Shown one piece after another: positions 7,469 to 16,955 of a stretch of DNA of 64,000 nucleotides. This DNA is from Oscillospiraceae bacterium. GTDB taxonomy: Bacteria; Bacillota; Clostridia; Oscillospirales; Acutalibacteraceae. The position numbers were made by a program, and so were the translations under genes. The stretch's first letter is position 1. Every line of letters begins with the position of its first letter. The DNA is taken from NCBI GenBank assembly GCA_015066515.1, contig SVOH01000001.1, positions 1 through 64,000 of the forward strand. The letters are read 5' to 3'. The notes beneath the pieces are model-generated. The model ran no database searches and was not told where the DNA came from. It saw only the letters and a program-made list of their open reading frames with translations.

Positions 7469-8908
7469 TTATTCATCTGTTTTTAAGTCAAAGACTTTGT
7501 TAATGTACTCTTTTACGGCTTTAATATCAATGTTTTTAACCTTTACACTGTCGGCATTCTCGCTTCGTACCGTAAACTTTATCTTGCAGGTTTTAAATCG
7601 CCTGTCAGCCGGCGTTTGTGTAATTTTAATAACACCTATTTTATTCTTGCTACAATAAAGCTCGCGAATGGTAAATCCCGCAGAGCCCGAAGCCAACAAG
7701 TGCCGCCCTACACAAAGCTTACCATACTTGTAATTATGATAACAAACGCTTGCGTAATACAAATCTATTCCGAGCGCTGTTAACATCAAAAACAGCACAA
7801 GTCGGTCAAAATAAGGAAACATCAGCGCAAGAACAGCGCCTGCAGCCATAATCAGTAATGCAAATATAGCAGGTATATATAAAAAACGGTTTAAATTTAA
7901 AATTGTTTTCCGCGGCGTCAATGTATCTCCGTCGGGCTTTAAAAAAGGATAATGTTGGTTTAGCTGTTGTTCAAGTTCGTTGTGCCTTGCTACCGGAACC
8001 ACAATCGCTCTCTCGCCTTTTGAATCTCCGTATCCACCTATAGATGCACGCATTGAATATTTTTTTATCAGTCGCATAAGCGGAGTTTGTTCAAAGCAAA
8101 TATTGTTAACCTTTGATTTTTTAAAAACCGTTCTTTTGCGAACTATAATACCCGCCCGAACCTCAATACCTTTTTTTCCGCTTTTGAGTTTAAAATTTAC
8201 ATTTTTTAAGAAGGATATTAAAAATGAAACAAGGTAAGCAAATAACAATATTAACGTTACTGTGTTGACAATTGGTGGAAAAACATTATCAAAGCGCGAG
8301 GACACACTGTTTATTTCGTTAAGCAGCATATCCGATATAGCAATACCCAATAGGTCACTCGCTTTATTTATAATCGGTACACCAACTATTATACCTGTAG
8401 CTGCTGATGAGGTTGTTGCCGCAAGCAATGCAATTCTATAGGTTGAAAATTTAACAATCTCCTGTTTTTCGTGCCCGTAAATGTTTTTAAACAATCTTTT
8501 TGCATCGTCGGCGCGCATTTTTAATTCAAAATCGCTTTTTTGCGGCCTGCCCGCCTCAGTGTTGATTGCACAATCAACACATTTAAATAAATAACCTATA
8601 ACGCCTTGCTTTAATGATATGCTGGAAAGTCGTGAAATTTCTATTACCGAACACGATTTAACTAAAAATCCTTTTCTAATTATTATATATCGATCGTTTG
8701 TTGTAATTGATATAGAATACCAACCCCAAAAGGCAATTATGAGCACAAAACCAAAAGCAATGAGCTCTAAACTTAACAAACCGTCAATTTCACCGTTAGT
8801 AATATATTGTATTAGTGCCCGTAAAAGCGGCAGTATTAAAATAAAAAGGTACGGTTTCATAAGTCGTAATATCATTATTGGGTGCGCTTTAAAGGTTGTT
8901 TTAATCAT
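7469..8908 (-). CDS. Bacterial PH-domain membrane protein, YdbT-like
   Basis: 479-residue membrane protein alternating pairs of transmembrane helices (about residues 12-60, 160-240, 345-395) with bacterial PH (bPH2) domains after each pair. Bacillus YdbT has this layout and is encoded beside YdbS, as here. The start overlaps the end of the YdbS-like gene by 8 bases. Function is unknown in this organism; the Bacillus pair has been linked to tolerance of a bacteriocin. Confidence 0.8.
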   Translation of the reverse strand: MIKTTFKAHPIMILRLMKPYLFILILPLLRALIQYITNGEIDGLLSLELIAFGFVLIIAFWGWYSISITTNDRYIIIRKGFLVKSCSVIEISRLSSISLKQGVIGYLFKCVDCAINTEAGRPQKSDFELKMRADDAKRLFKNIYGHEKQEIVKFSTYRIALLAATTSSAATGIIVGVPIINKASDLLGIAISDMLLNEINSVSSRFDNVFPPIVNTVTLILLFAYLVSFLISFLKNVNFKLKSGKKGIEVRAGIIVRKRTVFKKSKVNNICFEQTPLMRLIKKYSMRASIGGYGDSKGERAIVVPVARHNELEQQLNQHYPFLKPDGDTLTPRKTILNLNRFLYIPAIFALLIMAAGAVLALMFPYFDRLVLFLMLTALGIDLYYASVCYHNYKYGKLCVGRHLLASGSAGFTIRELYCSKNKIGVIKITQTPADRRFKTCKIKFTVRSENADSVKVKNIDIKAVKEYINKVFDLKTDE

Positions 8909-9332
8909 TAGGCTTCACCTTTAGGTTATCAAGCAAAAAATCAGCATTAATATTATCTATTTCAGGTATAAGCATCCACCCGCGAGCCGCCTTTAGCATT
9001 ACGCATTTCATTTTCATTAGCTGCGATAGCGGAGTTGTAAAGCTTTGTGCAAACACAAGACGCGGAAAAGGCATAATATTAGTCGTTTTAATTATAATTC
9101 CTTTTGTAATTGCTATAGAATTCTCGTCAACCGTGATTTTATAGCTTTTAAAATAAAAGGGAACATAAACAAAAGCAAAAACAAGGCCAATTGTGGCAAT
9201 TATTGCCGCAGGTAGTAAAAACCACAACGTAAAACGGCTAAAAAAGGCAACTGCCGCACAAACGCATGCAAAGGCAAACACAAGTCGTGTCTGCCAGAGT
9301 ATTCTCGTCTTTTTGGGTAAAGTAAAGGTCAT
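8901..9332 (-). CDS. Bacterial PH-domain membrane protein, YdbS-like
   Basis: 143-residue protein with two N-terminal transmembrane helices (about residues 14-60) and one PH domain. GAGGTG precedes the ATG. It lies 13 bases after rarA and overlaps the YdbT-like gene, so the two are probably made together as a membrane complex. Confidence 0.78.
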   Translation of the reverse strand: MTFTLPKKTRILWQTRLVFAFACVCAAVAFFSRFTLWFLLPAAIIATIGLVFAFVYVPFYFKSYKITVDENSIAITKGIIIKTTNIMPFPRLVFAQSFTTPLSQLMKMKCVMLKAARGWMLIPEIDNINADFLLDNLKVKPND

Positions 9333-9345
9333 ATATACACCTCGT

Positions 9346-10605
9346 TTACTTTTTTATTTTATCCCAATATGCTTTAAAGGATTGCTCGTTTTTATTATCG
9401 CCAAATTTATAATACTTTTTATCCTTTATATTATCGGGTAAATATTGTTGGTTTACATAATGCATAGAGAACGAGTGTGGATAAAGGTAGTGCTGGCCTT
9501 TTATCTCGGCATCTTCACCGTCGAAGTGCTTGTTTTGTAAATGGCGCGGTATGTCACCGCCGATGCCACGTTCAACATCACCCATAGCTGTGTTTATTGC
9601 CTCATAAACCGAATTAGATTTTGGAGCAGTTGCAACCAGAACAACTGCATTTGCAAGAGGAATGCGAGCCTCAGGCAAGCCCACGCTCATTGCGGTATCA
9701 ACGGCCGCCTTAACTATGGGAATTATCTGGGGATATGCAAGTCCAACATCCTCATTTGCGCACACCAACAATCTACGACAAGCGCTTGGTAAATCGCCCG
9801 CAGCAAGCAGTCTTGCAAGATAATAAACAGCAGCATCAGGGTCAGATCCGCGCATAGATTTCTGATAAGCAGAAACTATGTCGTAGTGTGCATCGCCCTC
9901 TCGGTCATAGCGCACCGAATTGCCGTCTAGTATTTGTTCTACTATCTCATCCGACACTTCAACGTTATCTTCATTTATGGTTAACATAATGCACAATTCT
10001 AACATATTGAGCGAACGGCGAACATCTCCTGCGGCGGCACGGGCAATTTTATTTATGCTATCGTCGTTTGCACCTATTTCTTTACCATATTCTTCGCTTA
10101 GTATCTTTATTGCGCGCTTAAGAAGCGCAGCAATATCCTCGCTTGAAAGTGTCTTGAATTCAAACACTGTCGAACGGCTGAGTATTGCGTTATAAACGTA
10201 AAAATAAGGATTTTCGGTGGTTGATGCAATAAGCGTTATATCCCCGTTTTCGATATAAGACAACAGTATTTGTTGTTGCTTTTTGTTAAAATACTGAATC
10301 TCGTCAAGATAAAGCAAAATGCCGCTCGACGCCTCCATAGTACCTATTTCGCCTATTATTTCCTTGATGTCGGCGGTTGATGCTGTAGTGGCGTTTAAAT
10401 AACAAAGCTTTTTTCCGGTCTGTGATGCAATAATCTTGGCAACAGTGGTTTTTCCAACCCCTGACGGACCGTAAAATATTAAATTTGGTATATCGCCCGA
10501 CTCTATTATTTTGCGCAGTATTTTACCCTCTGCCAAAAGATGTCGTTGCCCCGCAACCTCATCAATAGTAGTGGGTCTTATTCTATCTGCAAGTGGTGTC
10601 TGCAT
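9346..10605 (-). CDS. rarA: Replication-associated recombination protein A (RarA/MgsA)
   Basis: AAA+ ATPase acting at stalled replication forks. The 419-residue protein has Walker A GPSGVGKTT at 46-54, Walker B LYLDEIQ, sensor 1 STTENP, and the C-terminal RarA tetramerisation domain. Start at 10605 chosen because AAGGAG lies 9 bases upstream; an upstream in-frame ATG at 10668 has none. It heads the minus-strand run that continues through the PH-domain genes. Confidence 0.95.
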   Translation of the reverse strand: MQTPLADRIRPTTIDEVAGQRHLLAEGKILRKIIESGDIPNLIFYGPSGVGKTTVAKIIASQTGKKLCYLNATTASTADIKEIIGEIGTMEASSGILLYLDEIQYFNKKQQQILLSYIENGDITLIASTTENPYFYVYNAILSRSTVFEFKTLSSEDIAALLKRAIKILSEEYGKEIGANDDSINKIARAAAGDVRRSLNMLELCIMLTINEDNVEVSDEIVEQILDGNSVRYDREGDAHYDIVSAYQKSMRGSDPDAAVYYLARLLAAGDLPSACRRLLVCANEDVGLAYPQIIPIVKAAVDTAMSVGLPEARIPLANAVVLVATAPKSNSVYEAINTAMGDVERGIGGDIPRHLQNKHFDGEDAEIKGQHYLYPHSFSMHYVNQQYLPDNIKDKKYYKFGDNKNEQSFKAYWDKIKK

Positions 10606-10674
10606 AGCACAGTACTCCTTATAGTATATTATTACTATTATTTTACAATAAAACATATTCTTTTTCAACCTTAA

Positions 10675-10692
10675 AAGACATATTTATGTCTT
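10675..10692. promoter_or_regulatory. 18-bp palindrome upstream of the SpoVB-like gene
   Basis: AAGACATA-TT-TATGTCTT, a perfect inverted repeat ending directly at the AGGTGA ribosome site of the gene at 10705 and within the divergent region with rarA. It could be an operator or a leader hairpin. Confidence 0.5.
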
Positions 10693-10704
10693 AGGTGAAA
10701 ACAC

Positions 10705-12228
10705 ATGAAAAAGACAATATTTATTAAAAACGCCGCTATTCTTACCGTATCATCTTTAATCTTAAGATTTGCGGGTATATTTTTTAAGGTATGGCTGGCG
10801 GCAAAGATAGGCTCCGAAGGCATAGGTCTTTACCAACTTGTGTTTTCGGTGTATATGTTTTCTGCAACCTTTGCTACAAGTGGAATTTGTACCGCGGTAA
10901 CACGACTTGTAAGCGAAGAGTTGGTAGTTGGAACCAAGCAAGGCATCAAACGAATATTAACGCGTTGTATACAGTTATCGTGTGTTATAGCCGTAATTTC
11001 AATAATCGTTTTATACTTTGGTGCCAAATTTATATCCGTAAATATTTTACACGACTCGCGTGCCATACTCTCACTTAAAACTCTCGCCTTTTCACTCCCC
11101 TTTATGGGAATATGCAGTTGTATCAAGGGCTATTTTATGGCACGGCGAAAAGCCGCTCCGTCATCAAGTTCACAACTACTTGAGCAGTTAGTGCGCATTA
11201 TTGTGGTTGTGTTAATAATTAGTTCCTATAAAGCATTAAAGCTGGAATACGCTTGTGCTGCTGTTTTTGTAGGCGATACACTGGCCGAAGCCGCATCGTG
11301 CCTTTACGTATATATTCGCTATAAAATTGATTTCAAAAGATTGAGTGTCAATTCATCCGTCGACCGTCAACCATACAAATTATTGCCCGCCATATCGCAT
11401 ATAGCATTACCCATAAGCACCGGCAGATATTTAAATTCCCTGCTACGTATGATAGAAAACATACTTGTTCCAATCTGTCTTGCAAAATCTATAACAAGCG
11501 GTAACGGAATATCGCTTTTTGGTATGATAAAGGGTATGGCTCTGCCAATTTTGTTTTTTCCGTCAACGTTGCTAAGTTCTTTGTCTACCCTACTGCTTCC
11601 CGAAATGTCAGAGGCGGCAATCAAGGGCAGAAAAGCGGTTGTACAAAGTATTTCTTATAGAATAATTAAACTCACAAGCCTAATATCAATAATTTTTTCC
11701 GCACTGTTTCTTGTAACGGGCGAAAGACTAGGTACAATTATATATAAAAGCCATGAGGTTGGCTTTTTGCTGCAAGCACTGTCCCCTATAGTTCCGTTTA
11801 TGTATTTAGACGCTATTTGCGACGGCATATTAAAGGGTCTTGACCAACAAAAATTCACCTTTAGAACAAGCGTTAGCGATTCTGCAATAAGAATCGTATT
11901 AATATTACTGTTTTTAAAAAGATGGGGAATATACGCCTTTATAGGTATTATGTATTTTTCAAACCTTTTAACAGGCACATTAAATATACGCAGGTTAATT
12001 AAGGCAAGCGGCCTAAAGCTTAATTTGGTTCAAACCTTTATACTACCTGCTTGCGGTGCTTTTTCTCTGTGTTTGGGAGTTAATTTGATTTTACGCTCAC
12101 TTTTAAACATTCCAAATATATTATATACAGCTATTCTTTGCGTAATATGCCTCATCTTTTATTTTGCATACCTGTATGCGCTTGGTATAATCGATTATGA
12201 CGACATAAGCTTTATAAAACAAAAATAA
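10705..12228 (+). CDS. SpoVB/MurJ-like polysaccharide flippase
   Basis: MOP-superfamily membrane protein of 507 residues with about 14 hydrophobic segments. The N-terminal pattern (AAILTVSSLILRFAGIFF followed by GSEGIGLYQL) is that of the SpoVB group, lipid II or oligosaccharide flippases needed for spore cortex or peptidoglycan. A MurJ-like housekeeping role is possible. AGGTGA lies 6 bases before the ATG. It is monocistronic, ending in a bidirectional terminator shared with bioY. Confidence 0.85.
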   Translation: MKKTIFIKNAAILTVSSLILRFAGIFFKVWLAAKIGSEGIGLYQLVFSVYMFSATFATSGICTAVTRLVSEELVVGTKQGIKRILTRCIQLSCVIAVISIIVLYFGAKFISVNILHDSRAILSLKTLAFSLPFMGICSCIKGYFMARRKAAPSSSSQLLEQLVRIIVVVLIISSYKALKLEYACAAVFVGDTLAEAASCLYVYIRYKIDFKRLSVNSSVDRQPYKLLPAISHIALPISTGRYLNSLLRMIENILVPICLAKSITSGNGISLFGMIKGMALPILFFPSTLLSSLSTLLLPEMSEAAIKGRKAVVQSISYRIIKLTSLISIIFSALFLVTGERLGTIIYKSHEVGFLLQALSPIVPFMYLDAICDGILKGLDQQKFTFRTSVSDSAIRIVLILLFLKRWGIYAFIGIMYFSNLLTGTLNIRRLIKASGLKLNLVQTFILPACGAFSLCLGVNLILRSLLNIPNILYTAILCVICLIFYFAYLYALGIIDYDDISFIKQK

Positions 12229-12229
12229 A

Positions 12230-12251
12230 AAGGAGGGGATTCACCCTCCTT
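12230..12251. terminator. Bidirectional terminator between the flippase gene and bioY
   Basis: Stem AAGGAGGG / CCCTCCTT with a 6-base loop. The minus direction has the stronger T-run (TTTTTATTTTT). The hairpin overlaps the bioY stop codon. Confidence 0.8.
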
Positions 12252-12762
12252 ATATTTTTATCTTTTTTGCAACAAAATTCGCCAGAAACACCAAAATTAA
12301 ATCCTTAAACAAAAACGGTAAAGATGCACTTATAAAAGACACCCATATATTATTGCCCGACACAACACAAAATTGTATTACTCCCGCTATATGACATATC
12401 AAAACCGAAAGAATCATAAATAAACACTTAAAAAATTTTTTCTTGAGTTTTGAAGCTATTCCACACAAAATTGTAGTGAATAAAAATCCCCACAAAAATC
12501 CGCCCGAAACACCAAATAACACTCCAAACCCACCAGAAAACTGCGAAAATACAGGCAACCCGATACCACCAATGGCAATATATGCAATAACGGCCACAGC
12601 GCCCCACTTGGCGCCCAAGCAAAAGCCCGCCAGACATACAGCAAACATTTGCAAAGTAAGATTTATACCAAAGGGTGTAAAAATTGATATCCATGCCGAC
12701 GCCGAAATAAGCGCTGTAAAAATTGCAGTTAATGTCAATAGCTTTATCTTTGACTTTTTCAT
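12250..12762 (-). CDS. bioY: Biotin transporter BioY (ECF S component)
   Basis: 170-residue membrane protein with six hydrophobic helices. It shows the BioY pattern, including the conserved GGIGLPVFSQFSGG loop and GFLWGF. It binds biotin for uptake, alone or with a shared ECF energising module. The ATG overlaps the birA stop (ATGA), so salvage transport and biotin attachment are coupled. No biotin synthesis genes are nearby. Confidence 0.93.
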   Translation of the reverse strand: MKKSKIKLLTLTAIFTALISASAWISIFTPFGINLTLQMFAVCLAGFCLGAKWGAVAVIAYIAIGGIGLPVFSQFSGGFGVLFGVSGGFLWGFLFTTILCGIASKLKKKFFKCLFMILSVLICHIAGVIQFCVVSGNNIWVSFISASLPFLFKDLILVFLANFVAKKIKI

Positions 12763-13550
12763 ATCTGCAGTTGCTCCATACCAATTATTTGTATTTCACC
12801 GTGCGATAGTTTTTCCTCTTTACCATCGTGTTTTACAATCAAATTGGCGCCATCATCTATGTCAACAACCACACCTCTACAGGTGGTGCCGTCTTTGGTG
12901 TAGGTGATTTCCTTGCCCGTAAGAAAAGATCTTTCACGGTATTCCTCAATAAACTCTTTTTGGCTTAAAGACCTATAAAATTTAAAAAAACAATTCAAAA
13001 ACTCTATGACGACTCGCTCTTTTTTTCTGTTTTTAAACACAATCCTGCTATCTTTGTTAAAAACACCGCTTGCAAGAGGTAAACTCTCCGGAAAACCATT
13101 TTTAGGCGTAAATAAATTTATTCCAACGCCTAAAATCGCATAGTTTAAAAATCCATTTTCTTTAAATGCACCCTCGGTAAGTATTCCACACACCTTTTTA
13201 TCGCTTATATAAACGTCATTTACCCATTTGATTTTACACTCTTTGCCGGATATATATTCTATTGCGCGAGCGGCGGCAACTGCAGCTGCAACGGTTATAA
13301 AAAGGGTGTCGCAAGCGTCTTTTTGCGGTCTTAATATAACCGAAAAATATACTCCGCCTCGCTCTGACAAAAATGTACGGCCAAGTCTGCCCTTGCCTGC
13401 GGTTTGCTTTAAAGCACATACAACAACGCCCTCGTCGCAACCGTTTGCGGCGAGTTCTTTTGCAATTGTATTGGTAGAATCCACAGTATCAAAGCAGTAC
13501 ACCTTGATGCAATCTGTTCTTTTTTTTATGATTTTGGAATTTAATTTCAC
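12759..13550 (-). CDS. birA: Biotin--[acetyl-CoA-carboxylase] ligase, monofunctional
   Basis: 263-residue ligase that joins biotin to carrier proteins through biotinyl-AMP. Motifs seen: DSTNT near residue 25, the GKGRLGR nucleotide loop, KWVNDVY and GILTEG, and a C-terminal SH3-like cap. The N-terminal winged-helix repressor domain of bifunctional BirA is absent, so it should not be a DNA-binding repressor. The start is a GTG at 13550 with only a poor ribosome site, so the exact start is uncertain. Confidence 0.92.
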   Translation of the reverse strand: MKLNSKIIKKRTDCIKVYCFDTVDSTNTIAKELAANGCDEGVVVCALKQTAGKGRLGRTFLSERGGVYFSVILRPQKDACDTLFITVAAAVAAARAIEYISGKECKIKWVNDVYISDKKVCGILTEGAFKENGFLNYAILGVGINLFTPKNGFPESLPLASGVFNKDSRIVFKNRKKERVVIEFLNCFFKFYRSLSQKEFIEEYRERSFLTGKEITYTKDGTTCRGVVVDIDDGANLIVKHDGKEEKLSHGEIQIIGMEQLQI

Positions 13551-13642
13551 TTAAGATTTCTCGCTTTTATACTATTTGTTACATAATAACATTTTTGCAG
13601 CTACGATTCAACACCAATTATTAAAATTATTATATAAAACAG

Positions 13643-13671
13643 TTGCAAAAAAATAAAACAATCGTTATAAT
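13643..13671 (+). promoter_or_regulatory. proS promoter
   Basis: TTGCAA, 17-base spacer, perfect TATAAT at 13666-13671, 33 bases before the proS start. Confidence 0.65.
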
Positions 13672-13704
13672 GTTACTGAATAAATTATAATTATTGGTGA
13701 TATT

Positions 13705-15141
13705 ATGGCAAAACAAGAAAAATTAGTTAAAGCAATTACATCTATGGACGAGGATTTTGCAAAATGGTATACCGATGTGTGCATTAAAGCCGAGCTTATC
13801 GACTATGCATCGGTTAAAGGTTGTATGATTATTCGTCCTTACGGTTACGCTATATGGGAAAATATTCAGCACATTATGGACGGTATGTTTAAAGAGCTTG
13901 GCCACGAAAACGTGTATATGCCAATGTTTATACCGGAAAGTCTTTTACAAAAGGAAAAGGATCACGTTGAAGGTTTTGCGCCCGAGGTTGCGTGGGTAAC
14001 CCACGGCGGCGCCGAAGAACTTGAAGAGCGTCTTTGTGTGCGTCCTACCTCTGAAACGCTTTTCTGTGACCACTTTAAAAATATTGTTCACTCTTACCGC
14101 GATTTGCCAAAGCTTTATAATCAATGGTGTAGCGTGGTTCGTTGGGAAAAGACAACACGTCCGTTCCTTCGTTCACGTGAATTCTTGTGGCAAGAGGGTC
14201 ACACCCTACACGCAACTGCCGAAGAAGCAAGACAAGAAACCGAGCAAATGCTAAATGTTTATGCTCGATTTGCACAAGAGGCTCTTGCTATGCCTGTTGT
14301 AAAGGGTCAAAAAACCGACAAAGAAAAATTTGCAGGTGCCGAAGCTACCTACACCATCGAAGCACTTATGCACGACGGTAAGGCTCTGCAAAGCGGTACA
14401 TCACACTACTTTGGCGACGGTTTTTCACGTGCATTTGAGGTTCAATATACTGATAAAGACAACCAGCTTGTTCACCCACATCAAACCTCTTGGGGTACAA
14501 CCACCCGCCTTATCGGCGCGGTTATTATGACCCACGGTGACGATAACGGTCTTGTTTTGCCGCCCGCTATTGCACCAATTCAGGTTGTAATTGTTCCTAT
14601 TGCATCTCACAAAGAGGGCGTTGTAGAAAAGGCAACCGAGATTTGCAACACACTCAAAAAGGTTTGCCGAGTAAAGCTTGATAACTCAGACCAAACACCC
14701 GGTTGGAAGTTTGCTGAATACGAAATGAAGGGCGTGCCTCTTCGTCTTGAAATTGGTCCTCGCGATATTGAAAACAACCAGTGTGTTGTTGTTCGCCGTG
14801 ATAACCGTGAAAAGATTTTTGTAAATCTTGACGAACTCGAAATCCGCATACCCGAGATTTTGGCAGAATATCACGATGCGCTATATAACAAGGCACTCCA
14901 GCGTCGCGAAACAATGACATACGATGCTAAAAACCTTGACGAAATGAAAGAGATTGCCGACAACAAACCCGGATTTATCCGTGCTATGTGGTGCGGTGAC
15001 CGCGAATGTGAAGACAAACTTAAAGAGGTTGCAGGCGTTACCTCGCGCTGTATTCCTTTTGAGCAAGAACATATTGGCGACACCTGTGTTTGCTGTGGTA
15101 AAAAGGCAACCAAAATGCTCTACTGGGGCAAAGCATATTAA
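13705..15141 (+). CDS. proS: Prolyl-tRNA synthetase, short archaeal/eukaryotic-type form
   Basis: Class II aminoacyl-tRNA synthetase of 478 residues. It lacks the internal editing insertion of the bacterial type and ends in the zinc-binding C-terminal domain of the short form (CVCCGKK, LYWGKAY end). Motif 2 ([22 protein letters not shown]) and the TSWGTTTR motif 3 region are clear. GGTGAT precedes the ATG. It has its own promoter and terminator; no T-box leader is present. Confidence 0.96.
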   Translation: MAKQEKLVKAITSMDEDFAKWYTDVCIKAELIDYASVKGCMIIRPYGYAIWENIQHIMDGMFKELGHENVYMPMFIPESLLQKEKDHVEGFAPEVAWVTHGGAEELEERLCVRPTSETLFCDHFKNIVHSYRDLPKLYNQWCSVVRWEKTTRPFLRSREFLWQEGHTLHATAEEARQETEQMLNVYARFAQEALAMPVVKGQKTDKEKFAGAEATYTIEALMHDGKALQSGTSHYFGDGFSRAFEVQYTDKDNQLVHPHQTSWGTTTRLIGAVIMTHGDDNGLVLPPAIAPIQVVIVPIASHKEGVVEKATEICNTLKKVCRVKLDNSDQTPGWKFAEYEMKGVPLRLEIGPRDIENNQCVVVRRDNREKIFVNLDELEIRIPEILAEYHDALYNKALQRRETMTYDAKNLDEMKEIADNKPGFIRAMWCGDRECEDKLKEVAGVTSRCIPFEQEHIGDTCVCCGKKATKMLYWGKAY

Positions 15142-15149
15142 TAAAAGCA

Positions 15150-15188
15150 AAAGAGTTTCCGCTACTACTTTGCGGAAACTCTTTTTTT
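15150..15188. terminator. Bidirectional terminator between proS and the AraC gene
   Basis: Thirteen-pair stem AAAGAGTTTCCGC / GCGGAAACTCTTT with a long T-run for proS. The AraC gene stop codon lies in the loop. Confidence 0.9.
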
Positions 15189-15920
15189 ATATTCCTTTGG
15201 TGTTAAACCAACGTATTTTTTGAAAATATTGGTAAATTGTGAGGATGAATTAAACCCACTATCAAAAGCAATATCTGTAATTCTTAGATTAGAATTTTTT
15301 AGCAAACGCTTTGCGTGCTCAATTCTTTGATTTGTAAGATACGCATACGGCGACAGGCCAAATTGTTCTGCAAACAAATGTCTAAAGCGGTCATAGCTAT
15401 AGCCGTTGCTTTTCGCAAGAAATACAAAATCTATTTGCTCGTTTATATTAGAGTCTATATAATTAAGCACCTTTTCCCAATTTGTACGACTATGAGCAAC
15501 TTCAAAAGTATTTTGGATTTGTGTAGCAACAAGAATTGCTTCGGCAAGGAAAATTTCTACCATTTGATTTTTGTAATCGCTTTGTTCAAGCGACTGCTTT
15601 CTAAGATTTAGCAAGCACGACAACAATCTGCCGTCAATATCACAAAACAAACCCTCTTTTAAAGCTACGCCTTCTATATCAAAGAAAAAATGCATCCAAA
15701 TTATATCGCACGGCACAGGATCGTATTCGTTGTGAGGTGTTCCCGATTTATAAAAAGCAAAATCCCCAGATTTATAGCTTAAAGTTTGTCCGTTTATCAT
15801 TGTGGTTCCGCAACCAGATATAAAATACACAAGCTCATCATATTTATGAGTTTGTGTATTGATTTTTATCGGCACAGAATGTTTAACTCGGTGTATTTGC
15901 TTTAATTTGCATTCCATCAT
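15165..15920 (-). CDS. AraC-family transcriptional regulator
   Basis: 251-residue regulator with an N-terminal cupin-like sugar-sensing domain (FISGCGTTMINGQ, KSGTPHNEYDP) and a C-terminal double helix-turn-helix (DRFRHLFAEQFGLSPYAYL, then ITDIAFDSGFNSSSQF). It is divergent from the ROK-SIS-GH3 operon and probably activates it. ATG at 15920 chosen because GGGTGA lies 5 bases upstream. It ends in TAG, showing that amber is a normal stop here. Confidence 0.9.
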   Translation of the reverse strand: MMECKLKQIHRVKHSVPIKINTQTHKYDELVYFISGCGTTMINGQTLSYKSGDFAFYKSGTPHNEYDPVPCDIIWMHFFFDIEGVALKEGLFCDIDGRLLSCLLNLRKQSLEQSDYKNQMVEIFLAEAILVATQIQNTFEVAHSRTNWEKVLNYIDSNINEQIDFVFLAKSNGYSYDRFRHLFAEQFGLSPYAYLTNQRIEHAKRLLKNSNLRITDIAFDSGFNSSSQFTNIFKKYVGLTPKEYKKRVSAK

Positions 15921-15973
15921 CTTTTTCACCCGACTATATTTTATCACGTAATACAGGTCGTGTAAATAGCCAA

Positions 15974-16002
15974 AATTTAAATTTTAATAACCTAATTTAA
16001 AT
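15974..16002. repeat. Direct repeat in the AraC/ROK divergent region
   Basis: AATTTAAAT occurs at 15974-15982 and again at 15994-16002, a 20-base offset placing both copies on one DNA face. The region is AT-rich, so chance is possible. AraC-type regulators usually bind direct repeats about two turns apart. Confidence 0.35.
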
Positions 16003-16046
16003 ATATTATTGTTTTTCTTTATGATAATATTAACTTGGTGATAAAA

Positions 16047-16955
16047 ATGAAAAATATTTTTTGTGTAGACATAGGCGGATCAAAGTTAATTTGCGGCGTA
16101 GTGACCGAAGACGGAACAATAATAGATAACTGTCGCTTTAATTATCATAGTGATTATGGCATTGAAGATATTCTTTCGTACATAAAAGAAGGATACAACA
16201 AGCTAAAGCATTATGAATTATCTGCTTGCGGAGTTGCGGTTCCGGGACTTTGCAACTATAGCAGTGGTAAATGGCTTTACTCGCCGTTTTCAGGGCTCTG
16301 TGACACACCAATTGTAAAACTTATAAATGATATAACCGGTCTGCCCACTTTTGCCGACAATGACGTTAACATATCTGCCCTTGCCGAAAAATATTTCGGC
16401 GTATGCAAAAATGTCTCTGACTTTTTGTGGGTAACCGTTAGCAATGGTATTGGTGGTGGTCTTTATCTAAACAATACGCTTTATCGTGGGCAAGGACTTT
16501 CAGCCGGAGAGATTGGCCATTTTATTTTAGAAGAAAATGGTCGCAAGTGTGGTTGCGGTAGTCGTGGTTGCCTAGAGGCGCACGCATCAGGCGCATCTAT
16601 AGCGGCAATATACAACGAAACAACAAATAAAAATCTAACCGCAAAAGAAATTGCAGATCTTGCTCGCAATGGTAACACCGACGCGCTTGCCGTTTGGCAG
16701 GATGCCGGCGCACACATAGGCAAAGCCGTATCTTATGCCGTTAATCTTTTAAATATAAATACCGTCGTTTTAGGCGGTGGCGCAGCCGAGGCGTTTGATT
16801 TATTAGAGCCGTCCGCAACCAAAAGCTTAAACGCAAACCTATTCACAAAAGCAAATCCAAACGTCAAAATATTACACTCTGCACCGGGCCGTTTTGCCGC
16901 CCTTATGGGTTGCGCCGCATTGGTGCTTGAAAACGAAAAGGAGAAGAAAAAATGA
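16047..16955 (+). CDS. ROK-family sugar kinase
   Basis: 302-residue ASKHA-fold kinase. It has phosphate-1 motif DIGGSKL, the catalytic aspartate in ADNDVN, GIGGGLY, and the ROK zinc signature GHF...CGCGSRGCLEAHAS. It phosphorylates a hexose or amino sugar in the cytoplasm; the substrate is not clear from sequence. ATG at 16047 preceded by GGTGAT. It overlaps the next gene by 4 bases, and the operon with a SIS isomerase and beta-glucosidase suggests use of a glycoside-derived sugar. Confidence 0.9.
   Translation: MKNIFCVDIGGSKLICGVVTEDGTIIDNCRFNYHSDYGIEDILSYIKEGYNKLKHYELSACGVAVPGLCNYSSGKWLYSPFSGLCDTPIVKLINDITGLPTFADNDVNISALAEKYFGVCKNVSDFLWVTVSNGIGGGLYLNNTLYRGQGLSAGEIGHFILEENGRKCGCGSRGCLEAHASGASIAAIYNETTNKNLTAKEIADLARNGNTDALAVWQDAGAHIGKAVSYAVNLLNINTVVLGGGAAEAFDLLEPSATKSLNANLFTKANPNVKILHSAPGRFAALMGCAALVLENEKEKKK

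Noticed and set aside
9476-9484. Perfect DnaA box TGTGGATAA inside rarA
   Set aside because: Isolated within coding sequence, far from the clustered boxes; no AT-rich unwinding region near it.
12443-12907. 154-codon plus-strand open frame over bioY and birA
   Set aside because: It is antisense to two clearly recognised genes and has no ribosome site or family features.
14172-14181. TTCACGTGAA inside proS, resembling the parS core
   Set aside because: The full 16-bp parS is not matched (mismatches on both flanks) and the bases encode a conserved motif 2 stretch of proS.
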